Shown in pieces: positions 44,791 to 53,684 of a stretch of DNA of 64,000 bases. The position numbers and the translations under genes are program-made. Position 1 is the stretch's first letter, and each line of letters opens with the position of its first letter. Source of the stretch: Corynebacterium sp. HMSC29G08 (GTDB lineage Bacteria; Actinomycetota; Actinomycetes; Mycobacteriales; Mycobacteriaceae); assembly GCF_001806875.1 (NCBI RefSeq), contig NZ_KV786241.1:1-64000 (forward strand), given 5' to 3'. The notes beneath the pieces were generated by a model, which was given only the letters and a program-made list of their open reading frames with translations, had not been told where the DNA came from and made no database searches.

Positions 44791-46284
44791 CTAAACCTGG
44801 TCAGCAGCGATACGGCTGATCGTCTCAACGATGGTGCGTACCGGCGCGCCGGTTGCGCGTGCAGGCACGTAGCCGTAGGCAGAGCCGCCGTTCCATGCCG
44901 GACCGGCGATGTCTAGGTGTACCCACTCAACGTCTTCCGGCACGAACTTAGAGAGGTAGAGGCCTGCGAAGCTGGTGCCGCCGGTGCGCTTGTTGTGGAC
45001 GTTGCGCATGTCGGCAACTGGGGACTTCAGCTCCTCTTCCTGCTCTTCAAGCAGCGGCATTGCCCAAGCTGGTTCGCCGACACCGCGGCCGATCTCAGCA
45101 ACCGTGTCACGGAACTCATCGGAGCCGATCACGGCGGTGGTACGTGCGCCGAGTGCGACAAGCTGTGCGCCGGTCAGAGTTGCGGCTTCGATCAAGTAGT
45201 TCGGGTTGTCCTCGCAGGCGCGCGCAATTGCGTCGGCAAGCACAAGGCGCCCCTCAGCGTCGGTATTGAGTACCTCGGAGGTCTTGCCGCCATAGTGCGT
45301 AATCACATCGCCCGGGCGGGTTGCGTTGCCGGAAGGCATGTTCTCAGCCATCGGCAGCCATGCATCAACACGCACAGGCAGCTTCAGCTTTGCTGCGGCA
45401 ACGATCGCGCCCAACTGCGCTGCAGAACCGCCCATGTCCGAAATCATGTCTTCCATGTTTGCGGACGGCTTCAGCGAGATGCCGCCGGTATCAAACGTGA
45501 TGCCCTTGCCAACCAGGGCGATGTGCTTGTCACCGCCACCGTCGTAAGACACGTGCACCAGCTGCGGACCCTTCTTGGAGCCCTTGCCAACTGCCACGAT
45601 GCCACCGAAGCCCTGCTCAACCAGCTGGTCGCCCGAGATGACCTCTACCGTCAGGTCAACCTCATCCTTCCATTCTTCGGCCAGGTCCTTGACAATGCCG
45701 GCGTAGGCTTCCGGGTAGAGGAACGCAGCCGGGGTGTTGACCAAGTCGCGAGAGAAGTTCACAGAATCGGCCACAGCAACCGCGCGTTCAAACTCCTCCT
45801 GGTCAGCACCAACCACGGTCACGGTGGCGGGGGAGCTGTCCTTGTCACTGTCCTTGTCAGTGTCCTTACCACTGTCCGACTTGAAGCCTGCGTACTTGTA
45901 GCTGCCCAGAAGCAGACCCTCAACAACGGCTTGGGTGCCAAACTCGCAGGATGCGGCGGCTTCCTTGAGATCGCCAAGCGCGCGGGCTGCGACACCGTAA
46001 GCGCGGCGTACCGCCTCATCATCGATGTCGTCGGCGTTGCCCAGGCCGGTGGTGAGGTAGACGGTGCCGTTGATAAGCAGGCGAAGCGTCTCGCCCGCGC
46101 CACCCTTGGCGCCGAGAGCGGACAGGGCATCGAGGAGACCTTCCGGCGCCAGCGTGGTCACTGGAAGCTCAAGGCCGTCAGTGCCTTTGGCAATGGGCAC
46201 GATGCGTGCAGCAGTAGTAGGAGCAGAGTCAGCAGTCTTAAGTGCCACGGTTGTGCCGCGGACACTGAAATTGTTCAACTTCAT
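44791..46284 (-). CDS. pepA: leucyl aminopeptidase
   Basis: The 497-residue M17 peptidase has the catalytic domain with LVGKGITFDTGGISLKP (metal lysine and aspartate) and the signature NTDAEGRLVLADA. It is a hexameric, two-metal cytosolic enzyme removing N-terminal residues. An unusual acidic stretch DSGKDTDKDSDKDSSP at 137-152, in the linker between the domains, is encoded by a 12-bp tandem repeat. It is divergent from ilvE, 17 bases apart. Confidence 0.95.
   Translation of the reverse strand: MKLNNFSVRGTTVALKTADSAPTTAARIVPIAKGTDGLELPVTTLAPEGLLDALSALGAKGGAGETLRLLINGTVYLTTGLGNADDIDDEAVRRAYGVAARALGDLKEAAASCEFGTQAVVEGLLLGSYKYAGFKSDSGKDTDKDSDKDSSPATVTVVGADQEEFERAVAVADSVNFSRDLVNTPAAFLYPEAYAGIVKDLAEEWKDEVDLTVEVISGDQLVEQGFGGIVAVGKGSKKGPQLVHVSYDGGGDKHIALVGKGITFDTGGISLKPSANMEDMISDMGGSAAQLGAIVAAAKLKLPVRVDAWLPMAENMPSGNATRPGDVITHYGGKTSEVLNTDAEGRLVLADAIARACEDNPNYLIEAATLTGAQLVALGARTTAVIGSDEFRDTVAEIGRGVGEPAWAMPLLEEQEEELKSPVADMRNVHNKRTGGTSFAGLYLSKFVPEDVEWVHLDIAGPAWNGGSAYGYVPARATGAPVRTIVETISRIAADQV
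45836..45880. repeat. 12-bp coding tandem repeat in pepA
   Basis: Units CTGTCCTTGTCA, CTGTCCTTGTCA and GTGTCCTTACCA follow one another, then a partial CTGTCCGAC. On the coding strand this gives repeated Asp-Lys-Asp-(Ser/Thr). Copy number could vary between strains without breaking the frame. Confidence 0.85.
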
Positions 46285-46301
46285 AGGAGTAAGGTTAGGT
46301 C

Positions 46302-47402
46302 ATGTCTTCGATTGAATTCAGCATTACGAAAACCGACAACCCTGTGAGCGACGTGGAGCGTCAGGCGATTCTGGAGAACCCCGCCTTCGGCCAGACGTTC
46401 ACCGACCACATGGTTTCCATTGAGTGGACCGAGGAAGACGGCTGGCACGACGCACAAGTGCGCCCCTACGGTCCGATTTCTTTGGACCCGGCAACCAGTG
46501 TGCTGCACTACGGCCAAGCGATCTTCGAGGGCCTGAAAGCCTACCGCCATGAAGATGGCTCCATCACCACGTTCCGACCGGAGCAAAACGCTGCACGTTT
46601 CCAGCACTCCGCGCACCGCTTGGCCATGCCGGAGCTGCCGGAAGAGACATTCATCGAAGCGATCAAGCAGCTGGTGACCGTGGACCAGGACTGGGTGCCG
46701 GCAGCCGGCGGTGAGGCTGCCCTGTACCTGCGCCCGTTCATGATTTCTACGGAGCCGACCCTGGGGGTCAAGCCGAGTAGCTCCTATACCTTCTACCTCA
46801 TTGCGTCACCTGCCGGTGCCTACTTCTCCGGCGGCATCAAGCCGGTAAGCGTGTGGATTTCCAAGGAGTACGTCCGTGCAGCACCTGGTGGTACTGGTGA
46901 TGCCAAGTTTGCTGGCAACTATGCCGCCTCCCTGCTGGCTCAGGCTGAGGCTGAGGAAAAAGGCTGCGACCAGGTTGTGTGGCTGGACGCAATCGAGCGC
47001 AAGTACATCGAGGAAATGGGCGGCATGAACCTCATGTTCGTCGAAGGCTCTGGGGATAACGCCAAGCTGATCACCCCCGCCCTGTCGGGCTCCTTGCTGG
47101 CCGGTATTACCCGCAAGTCCCTGCTGCAGGTTGCGCAGGACCTGGGATATGCGCCGGAGGAGCGCAAGATTACTGTCGACGACTGGCGCAACGGTGCCGA
47201 ATCCGGCCAGATCACCGAAACGCTGGCCTGTGGTACGGCGGCGGTTATCACGCCTGTGGGCCGTGTGCTCTCCGCAGATGGTGAGTTCACCATCAACAAC
47301 AACGAAGCAGGCCCAATCACCTTGCAGCTGCGTGAGCGCCTGCGCGGTATCCAAAACGGCACCGTGGAAGACACCCACGGCTGGAACTGCCGCCTGGTTT
47401 AA
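46302..47402 (+). CDS. ilvE: branched-chain amino acid aminotransferase
   Basis: The 366-residue class IV aminotransferase has [16 protein letters not shown] near residue 67 and the pyridoxal-phosphate lysine in [17 protein letters not shown] late [13 protein letters not shown] forms the phosphate-binding site. It does the last step of leucine, isoleucine and valine synthesis. Length is that of the long (fungal/actinobacterial) form. Confidence 0.96.
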   Translation: MSSIEFSITKTDNPVSDVERQAILENPAFGQTFTDHMVSIEWTEEDGWHDAQVRPYGPISLDPATSVLHYGQAIFEGLKAYRHEDGSITTFRPEQNAARFQHSAHRLAMPELPEETFIEAIKQLVTVDQDWVPAAGGEAALYLRPFMISTEPTLGVKPSSSYTFYLIASPAGAYFSGGIKPVSVWISKEYVRAAPGGTGDAKFAGNYAASLLAQAEAEEKGCDQVVWLDAIERKYIEEMGGMNLMFVEGSGDNAKLITPALSGSLLAGITRKSLLQVAQDLGYAPEERKITVDDWRNGAESGQITETLACGTAAVITPVGRVLSADGEFTINNNEAGPITLQLRERLRGIQNGTVEDTHGWNCRLV

Positions 47403-47421
47403 ACCGGGGTTAGGCCCGGTT
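47402..47421. terminator. hairpin between ilvE and cobT
   Basis: AACCGGG and CCCGGTT form a seven-base stem around GTTAGG exactly at the ilvE stop. There is no T-run, so a two-way terminator for these convergent genes is only likely. Confidence 0.4.
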
Positions 47422-47430
47422 GAAACGGAC

Positions 47431-48411
47431 CTACGCGGTATCGGACAGGGCGTCAGCAACCAGCTCGGCGGCGAGGTTGATGGTTGGCAATGCTGCCAAC
47501 CCGCCAGCCGCTTGGCCGACGGTGCAGTCCAACGCCAACACCGGCGTAAGTTCGAGCGCCTCCAAGCAGGTCACGTGGCAAGGCTCAGCGGTGAGCTGGC
47601 TGGCAATCAGCCAGCGCTTCGTGCCGGGCGCCATGCGCTCAGCCACGTAGGCAGCAACGGCGGCGTATGCCCCGTCAATAACCACGGGGGTACGGCGAGC
47701 AGCCGACTGCGCAATTACCCCCACCAGGCAGGCGAAATCTGGCCCGCCAATCGCTGCGATTACGCGCTCTTCATCATCGCGGAAGGACCGTACACGAAAC
47801 ATCGCGTCCCTGATCGCGGTGACTTTGACCTTCCACACTTCATCATTAATCCCGGAACCCCGGCCGATCGCCTTCACGGGTTCCGTGCGGGTGAACACGC
47901 CAAACAGGGCAGCGGCAACCGTGGTGTTACCCACGCCGCAATCCCCCGGAATGATCAGATCTGCGCCAGCATCAATCTCTTGGTCAGCAATTGCGATGCC
48001 GTGCTCGAATGCCGTAGTGCACTCCTCGGGCGTCATCGCGGGTTCGGTATCGATAGGGCGGGTGGGGTGGTTCACGTAGGCATCGATAAGCCTGATGCTT
48101 CCACCAGCAAGCCTGGCAGCCGCATTCACCGGACCGCCCCCTGCAGCGATCTGCTGCACCTGCTGCCGTGCTGCATCCTGCACCCACGCCGAGACTCCAC
48201 GCTGGGCAATCCCATGATTGCCAGCCACCACAACCGCACGCGCACGCGTAAACGGCTGCGGCACATCCTCACCCTGCACTGACGCCACCCACGCGCCGAA
48301 CTGCGCTAAACGGCCCAACGAACGGCCAGGGACCGAAGCCTGCAGGCTGTCCAGAATCGTCTGCCTGCGCGACGCACTCGGCGCCTCAACGGGAGGGAAT
48401 TGCACAGCCAC
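47431..48411 (-). CDS. cobT: nicotinate-nucleotide:dimethylbenzimidazole phosphoribosyltransferase
   Basis: The 326-residue protein has the CobT segments RARAVVVAGNHGIAQRGVSAW, then DLIIPGDCGVGNTTVAAAL (with its catalytic acid later) and AIGGPDFACLVG. It makes alpha-ribazole phosphate for the lower ligand of cobalamin. The usual partners cobU and cobS are not beside it here; the next gene downstream of its start is DUF3043. It may serve salvage of cobinamide with genes elsewhere, or be a remnant of a lost cluster. Confidence 0.93.
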   Translation of the reverse strand: MAVQFPPVEAPSASRRQTILDSLQASVPGRSLGRLAQFGAWVASVQGEDVPQPFTRARAVVVAGNHGIAQRGVSAWVQDAARQQVQQIAAGGGPVNAAARLAGGSIRLIDAYVNHPTRPIDTEPAMTPEECTTAFEHGIAIADQEIDAGADLIIPGDCGVGNTTVAAALFGVFTRTEPVKAIGRGSGINDEVWKVKVTAIRDAMFRVRSFRDDEERVIAAIGGPDFACLVGVIAQSAARRTPVVIDGAYAAVAAYVAERMAPGTKRWLIASQLTAEPCHVTCLEALELTPVLALDCTVGQAAGGLAALPTINLAAELVADALSDTA

Positions 48412-48414
48412 AGC

Positions 48415-49119
48415 CTAGACCTTTTGGCCCAACTCAACTTGCGGCTTCGGAGAACGCCAGCTGCGCATCTGCGACGCACGCGTCCATGCGTACATGCCCA
48501 GCGCAAAACCAGTGTCCGAGGTCCCCGGGAACTTCTTGCGCACATCACTATTCACACGCTTGCCAACAATGAACGCCTCCAAGAAGATTGTGACCACAAA
48601 AATGAACGTCACAATACTCAGCGCCGCAGCAAGACGTGGCAAGAACGTGCCAATAAACATCACTGCCAGCAGCACCATGGCAAACGGCATGGCGTAGTTG
48701 TTAAACAGACGGCGGGAATCAACCCAGTCGCGCACGTAACGGCGTACCTCGCCGCGGTCACGCTCCATCAGATAGCGATCATCGCCCGCGTCGATGCGCT
48801 GCTGCATTTCACGCGACGCCTTACGACGCTCCTCGCGCTCCTGCTGCTTGTACGCCTTCCACTCGTCCTTACTCATGGACTGCTTGAGTTCTTTTCTGCG
48901 CTGCGCCTCCTGCGCCGGTGTGGCCGCATTCGGATCACGCACCACGCCGCGCTTGACCTCTTGATCATGACGCTTCGGCGTAGGCTTGCCTTTTGGCGGG
49001 GTGTAGCCCTTCGGGTGTTGCGGCTCCGGTTCGGTCGCCGCGTGAGCGTCCGTATTCGTGCCCGTCTTCAACGTATCGGCATCAGCTGCCGTTTCAGATT
49101 TCTGCCAGGGAAGTTTCAC
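48415..49119 (-). CDS. DUF3043 membrane protein
   Basis: A 234-residue protein: a charged Lys/Glu/Arg-rich N-terminal half (KGYTPPKGKPTPKRHDQEV, EWKAYKQQEREERRKA) and two membrane segments (about 136-152 and 158-178), then a short cytoplasmic tail. This is the DUF3043 family, widespread in actinobacteria and of unknown function. Its stop is three bases before the cobT start, so the two are likely cotranscribed. The antisense frame of nearly equal length is a shadow. Confidence 0.9.
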   Translation of the reverse strand: MKLPWQKSETAADADTLKTGTNTDAHAATEPEPQHPKGYTPPKGKPTPKRHDQEVKRGVVRDPNAATPAQEAQRRKELKQSMSKDEWKAYKQQEREERRKASREMQQRIDAGDDRYLMERDRGEVRRYVRDWVDSRRLFNNYAMPFAMVLLAVMFIGTFLPRLAAALSIVTFIFVVTIFLEAFIVGKRVNSDVRKKFPGTSDTGFALGMYAWTRASQMRSWRSPKPQVELGQKV

Positions 49120-49251
49120 GTGTCCTAGGCTACAAGGCCATCCCTACAGTCCAAAGGCAGGATGCTGGAATAGTTCGGGTGTGCATGACGTTGCATGGCG
49201 TAGTTGGAGTACGCTGGGCGCAAACTCCACCAGAAACGTGAGGAGAAAACA

Positions 49252-49596
49252 ATGACTGCACCAACTTCCGCAACAGGAGTAACCCTGACCGAGGCAGCAG
49301 CTGGCAAGGCAAAAGCACTGCTAGACCAGGAAGGCCGCAACGACCTTTCCCTGCGTATTGCTGTGCAGCCGGGTGGCTGCGCAGGCCTGCGCTACCAGCT
49401 CTACTTTGATGACCGTGAGCTTGACGGCGACAAGGTCGATGAGGTTGGCGGTGTCCGCCTCGTCGTAGACAAGATGAGCGTGCCATACCTGAGCGGCGCA
49501 ACGATCGACTTCGCTGACACCATCGAGCAGCAGGGCTTCACCATTGACAACCCGAACGCAGGTTCCGCTTGCGCTTGTGGCGACAGCTTCAACTAA
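49252..49596 (+). CDS. erpA: A-type iron-sulfur carrier (HesB/ErpA family)
   Basis: The 114-residue protein has the three ligand cysteines: Cys43 in GGCAGLRY and Cys107/Cys109 in SACACGDSFN. Such proteins pass Fe-S clusters to target enzymes, for example the LipA encoded nearby. The ATG at 49252 follows GAGGAGAA; a longer in-frame reading upstream lacks support. Confidence 0.94.
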   Translation: MTAPTSATGVTLTEAAAGKAKALLDQEGRNDLSLRIAVQPGGCAGLRYQLYFDDRELDGDKVDEVGGVRLVVDKMSVPYLSGATIDFADTIEQQGFTIDNPNAGSACACGDSFN

Positions 49597-49685
49597 GCCG
49601 CTGCTAGTTTGCAGCGAATAGTTTGTAGCGAATTCCGCTGCGCGGAAAACTTCCCTGGGATTGTTGAATGACCTTAGGGGAGAGT

Positions 49686-49706
49686 TTCCGCGTGGCGGAA
49701 TTTTTT
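49686..49706 (+). terminator. Rho-independent terminator after erpA
   Basis: TTCCGC/GCGGAA with a GTG loop followed by TTTTTT. A second hairpin with the same arms (about 49634-49648) lies upstream without a T-run, suggesting a duplicated stem. Confidence 0.75.
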
Positions 49707-49715
49707 GATGGGGGC

Positions 49716-50103
49716 TTAGGAGGTGTACTCGAGAGAATCGCGGATGATTTCAACACCTGCAACCTGGTCGCTGTCGTCATTAGGCAGCAGGAACCAGACA
49801 CCATCGATATCAGTGTCGGCCTAGGTCGTCGCTGACGCGAATGATAATCGTTGGGTTTTCAGGGTTGTCGGTGTAGGACTTCGTCCAGCCGTCTGTAGGT
49901 GAATAGTCCGTAACCTCGCTTACTCCTTCAGGTAGGGCAAACGTGATGGTGGAGGTGCCGCCGCGCTGGGCGACGCTTGAAGTTGCTGTGCTGGTTTCCG
50001 TTTGGGCAGCTTCCTCGCCCGACCCGCACGCCGAAGCGAAAAGTGTCATTGATGCCATGATGCTGATGATGCTGATGCCAAGGGTTCGCTTCTCACTTGC
50101 CAA
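49716..50103 (-). pseudogene. frameshifted small lipoprotein
   Basis: The 5' frame encodes a lipoprotein signal ending MTLFASAC, a Ser/Thr linker and a beta-rich domain to IIIRVSDDLGRH, then stops. A base or so later another frame continues with DTDIDGVWFLLPNDDSD and a plausible C-terminus (IIRDSLEYTS). One inserted or lost base near 49825 would explain it. Either a recent mutation or a sequencing error. Confidence 0.6.
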
Positions 50104-50137
50104 GTATCGCGTGTAATCGGCGATTGCGCAGTGCGTC

Positions 50138-50220
50138 TGCTAGCACACAACGTGTTTTCCGTCCAATGTATTGACATGCGACCTGCGGGAATGCGGGAGG
50201 AAATTTTTTATCTGCTAGTG
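50138..50220. repeat. degenerate copy of the TGCTAGCA element
   Basis: TGCTAGCA at 50138 and TGCTAGTG at 50213 keep exactly the 75-base spacing of the arrays at 23.2 and 44.4 kb. Next to the first box CACACAACGTGTTTTC matches the element, while the interior has diverged. Confidence 0.6.
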
Positions 50221-50291
50221 AGGGAGTGCTTTTGCTTATCGACGCCTCCTCGACGCCAGGAATATTCCCGCGCTAAATTCGTTAAGATAGT

Positions 50292-50301
50292 TGACATGTC
50301 A
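50292..50301. promoter_or_regulatory. palindrome upstream of the flavin monooxygenase gene
   Basis: TGACATGTCA is a perfect 10-base palindrome between TAAGAT (possible -10, 50283-50288) and the AGGAG ribosome site. A repressor bound here would block transcription; the protein is unknown. Confidence 0.35.
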
Positions 50302-50320
50302 CATAAATAAAGGAGTAGGC

Positions 50321-51370
50321 ATGACGACGCTGGACCCATCCGCTATTCAATTTGGACTAGATACCTTCGGTGACCTGCCGCGCCACGAAGACGGCACACT
50401 GTTTACTCACGCAGAGGCAATCCGCGCGACGTTGGAGGAAGCCGTACTTGCAGACAGCATCGGCGTTGATGCCTTCACTGTCGGTGAACACCACCGGCCG
50501 GACTACGCAATCTCCTCTCCGGCGACCATGCTGGCAGGTATTGCTACCGCAACGAAGCGCGTCAAGCTCGCAAGCGGTGTGACAGTGCTGTCCTCGGACG
50601 ACCCAGTCCGGGTGTTTGAGCAGTTCGCTACTCTCGACGCACTGTCTAACGGCCGCGCGGAGATTATTCTCGGGCGCGGCTCGTTTACGGAGTCCTTCCC
50701 GCTGTTCGGCTACAAGCTGGAGGACTACAACCGCCTGTTTGAGGAAAAGATCAACCTGTGGGCGGAACTGGTCAAAGAGGAGCCGGTGACTTGGTCCGGT
50801 GAGACCCGCCCGGCGCTGGAGAACGCTGATGTGTTTCCCAAGACCGAAAACGGACTGACTACTTGGGTAGGCGTGGGTGGCTCGCCGGAGTCGGTGGTGC
50901 GCACCGCTCGCTACGGCTTTGGTCTCATGCTGGCGATCATCGGTGGGGCGCCAGCGCGGTTCAAGCCGTTTATTGACCTGTATAAGCAGGCAACCGCGCA
51001 ATTCAGCACCACCGCACACCCGGTGGGCGTGCACTCACCGGGCTTTGTTGCTGACACTGATGAGGAAGCCAAGGATCTCATCTTTGAGGAGTACGCCGCC
51101 GCTCAGCACCGTATCGGGATTACGCGCGGATGGCCGCGGCTGACCCGCGGCAGGTTTGAGGCGGAGATCAACCACGGTGCGCTCACGGTGGGTTCACCGG
51201 AGACGGTGGCTAGGAAGATCGCGGACACGGTTCGCACGCTGGACTTGGGTCGCTACGACATGGTCTATTCCACCGTTGGTCAGATCCCGCACGCTGCGCG
51301 GATGCGTTCCGTGGAACTTTATGGAACCAAGGTTGTGCCCATGGTGCGCGAGATGCTTGCAGAAGGCTAG
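50321..51370 (+). CDS. luciferase-like (LLM) flavin-dependent oxidoreductase
   Basis: The 349-residue protein has the LLM barrel signatures: FGLDTFGDLP at the start, FTVGEHHRPDYAISSPATMLA near 50, then VTVLSSDDPVRVFEQFATLD and GRAEIILGRGSF. The ATG at 50321 has AGGAG seven bases before. The substrate is unknown; relatives oxidise aldehydes, alkanesulfonates or xenobiotics with reduced flavin. Its 3' end overlaps the convergent ltsA gene by four bases. Confidence 0.9.
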   Translation: MTTLDPSAIQFGLDTFGDLPRHEDGTLFTHAEAIRATLEEAVLADSIGVDAFTVGEHHRPDYAISSPATMLAGIATATKRVKLASGVTVLSSDDPVRVFEQFATLDALSNGRAEIILGRGSFTESFPLFGYKLEDYNRLFEEKINLWAELVKEEPVTWSGETRPALENADVFPKTENGLTTWVGVGGSPESVVRTARYGFGLMLAIIGGAPARFKPFIDLYKQATAQFSTTAHPVGVHSPGFVADTDEEAKDLIFEEYAAAQHRIGITRGWPRLTRGRFEAEINHGALTVGSPETVARKIADTVRTLDLGRYDMVYSTVGQIPHAARMRSVELYGTKVVPMVREMLAEG

Positions 51371-53289
51371 AGCTTGACGGGGTAATCCTTGTGCTCGATC
51401 TGGGGGTCGATGCGGTGCTCCACGAAAATGCCGTGCCAGATCATGAACGCAAGGACCGTCCACAAGCGACGCGAGTGATCAGAGACTCCATCACGGTGCT
51501 CCTTGAGCATTTCCAGGACCTGATCCTTGGCAAAAATGTCATCGGTCTGGGACTCACGGATGGTGTCCTGAGCCCAGCCGAAGAGCTCGTCGCCGGCCAA
51601 CCAGTGGCGCATCGGCACCGGGAAGCCCAACTTCTTGCGGTGCAGCACATGCGGCGGCACGATCTGCTCCATCGCCTTGCGCAGGGCGTACTTGGTGGTG
51701 CCGTTGGCAATCTTCTGGTCGTATGGAATCGTCTGCGCGACCTCGAAGACTTCCTTGTCCAGGAACGGAACACGAAGCTCCAGCGAGTTGGCCATGTTCA
51801 TCTTGTCTGCCTTGACCAAGATATCGCCACGCATCCAGGTGAACAGATCCAGGTTCTGCATGCGCGCGACAGGATCCATCTCAGTAGAAGTGGCGTAGAT
51901 CGGCGCGGTGACCTCGCGGTGGTCCCACTCGCGCTTCGCCCACGGCAGCACACGTTGGAGCTGTTCGAAGTTGAAGGAGCGGGCGTTACCGTAGTAGCGC
52001 TCTTCCATCGGGGTTGTGCCGCGTTCAAGCAAGCTTTTGCCCTTGACTCCGTCTGGCAATACCCGCGAAAGGCGGTTCAGCCCACGGTTGAACGCTGCCG
52101 GCAGTTTCTCAAACGGTGCGAGTGACAGTGGCTCCTTATAAATGGTGTAGCCGCCAAACAGTTCGTCTGCACCCTCGCCGGAGAGGACCACCTTGACGTG
52201 TTTGCGTGCCTCCTGGGCTACGAAGAACAGGGGCACCAGGGAGGGGTCCGCCACGGGATCGTCCAGGTACCACATGATTTTCAGAATGGCGTCGGCGTAT
52301 TCCTCAGGCGAGACAATCTTGACAATGTGCTCCACGCCGATCGCTGCGGCGGACTCGGCGGCAACGTCTACCTCGGAGTAACCCTCGCGCTCAAAGCCGG
52401 TGGTAAATGTCAGCAAGTCTGGGTTGTGGCGTTTGGCCAGCGCGGCAATGGCTGTGGAGTCAATGCCGCCAGAGAGGAAGGAACCGACGGTGACGTCGGC
52501 GCGCATGTGTTTCGCCACAGAATTTTCAAGTGCCGCAGCGATACGGTCGTAGAGGTCCTGCTCTTTTCCCTTCGCAACTGGGGTAGGGGAGAAGTGAGGT
52601 TTGAAGTAGCGTTTGGACTCCACCGAGCCGCCAGGAGTCAGGGTGACCGTGCAGCCGGATTCCACACGACGAATTCCGGCGTGCAGGCTCTCTGGCTCCG
52701 GAACGTACTGCAGGTCCACGTAGTGCTCGATTGCGCGGCGGTCCAGATCCAGTGAAAGGCCAAGCTCGGGCGCCATTTCCAGGATGGATTTCTTCTCAGA
52801 AGCGAAGACGGTGCCAGCTTCGGTCGTTGCGTAGTACAGCGGCTTGATGCCAAACTGGTCACGGGCGGCAAACATCGTCTTTGTCTCCGTGTCCCAGATG
52901 ACAAAGGCGAACATGCCGCGCAGGTGCTCCACTACTTTCTCGCCCCAGTGGTGGAAACCAACGACGATTGGTTCACCATCGCCTTCCGTAGCAAAGCTGA
53001 AGCCCACCTTCTGCAGCTCTTCGCGCAGTTCGATGTAGTTGTAAATCTCACCGTTGAATGTCAGCGCGTAACGCTGCGGATTGTCCTTAGGGCCCCAGCG
53101 CAGCGGCTGGTGGGAATGCTCGATGTCAATGATGGCGAGGCGGTTGAAACCGAAAACCGCGTCCGCGTCGTTCCATGTGCCGGCGGCATCGGGGCCGCGG
53201 TGGTACATGCAGGGCAGCGCCCGCTCAACAGGCTCAACAAAAGAGGCGCCGGAGCCACCTGCAGTGAGCATTGCTAGAAGACCGCACAT
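51367..53289 (-). CDS. ltsA: glutamine-hydrolysing asparagine synthetase, LtsA type
   Basis: The 640-residue protein has an N-terminal glutaminase domain starting at the catalytic cysteine (MCGLLAML) with RLAIID and NGEIYNY. The synthetase domain has the pyrophosphate loop SFLSGGIDSTAIAAL and SGEGADELFGGY. In Corynebacterium glutamicum LtsA loss causes lysozyme and temperature sensitivity, so it acts in envelope building rather than only asparagine supply. The ATG at 53289 puts Cys at position 2, needed for activity, with AGGAGAGG upstream. TTATATATAG just before resembles a -10 box. Confidence 0.94.
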   Translation of the reverse strand: MCGLLAMLTAGGSGASFVEPVERALPCMYHRGPDAAGTWNDADAVFGFNRLAIIDIEHSHQPLRWGPKDNPQRYALTFNGEIYNYIELREELQKVGFSFATEGDGEPIVVGFHHWGEKVVEHLRGMFAFVIWDTETKTMFAARDQFGIKPLYYATTEAGTVFASEKKSILEMAPELGLSLDLDRRAIEHYVDLQYVPEPESLHAGIRRVESGCTVTLTPGGSVESKRYFKPHFSPTPVAKGKEQDLYDRIAAALENSVAKHMRADVTVGSFLSGGIDSTAIAALAKRHNPDLLTFTTGFEREGYSEVDVAAESAAAIGVEHIVKIVSPEEYADAILKIMWYLDDPVADPSLVPLFFVAQEARKHVKVVLSGEGADELFGGYTIYKEPLSLAPFEKLPAAFNRGLNRLSRVLPDGVKGKSLLERGTTPMEERYYGNARSFNFEQLQRVLPWAKREWDHREVTAPIYATSTEMDPVARMQNLDLFTWMRGDILVKADKMNMANSLELRVPFLDKEVFEVAQTIPYDQKIANGTTKYALRKAMEQIVPPHVLHRKKLGFPVPMRHWLAGDELFGWAQDTIRESQTDDIFAKDQVLEMLKEHRDGVSDHSRRLWTVLAFMIWHGIFVEHRIDPQIEHKDYPVKL

Positions 53290-53684
53290 AATTTGGAAAC
53301 CTCTCCTATATATAAGGTGCGCGTGTTGCTTCCCTCCACAATAGAGACGCGTGCCCAACATCCGGCAACCGCGCCGGTCCATCTTTTGCCGTGCCCCGAA
53401 AGGGGGCCAACTTTTGGACGAAGGAAGAGCTTTTGCTTATCGACGCCACGCCAAAAGCCCAGCACGCACCCCAGCAAGCGGGAGTTTTTCCGGTTTTGAC
53501 GCCACCCCCGAGCAGGCATCCCAAGTGAAGCGCTTGGAATTCCAACTCGAGAATTCATTTGAACTATTCTGACTGGGTAGGAATGTTCTGGCAGTTTAAT
53601 GCACTTTTTCGCGAAGACTGCGAAGAACCGTGAATTGAGCGGCCGGAACATGAACATGAAGTGTGGACAGGAAGGCAAACACAC
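53290..53684. other. divergent control region of ltsA and ctaC
   Basis: No gene is supported here. It contains the likely ltsA -10 box (TATATATAG, near 53303-53312), a copy of the short recurrent motif (GCTTTTGCTTATCGACGCC, 53429-53448), a perfect palindrome TTGGAATTCCAA (53534-53545) and TATTCT (53565-53570) that may be a ctaC -10 box. Confidence 0.5.

Noticed and set aside
48400..49128. 242-codon plus-strand frame opposite DUF3043
   Set aside because: The minus-strand reading has the DUF3043 pattern and a membrane topology; the plus frame is Arg/His/Leu-rich shadow.
49604..49804. 66-residue minus-strand frame after erpA
   Set aside because: It overlaps the erpA terminator hairpins and the tail of the broken lipoprotein in another frame; no ribosome site.
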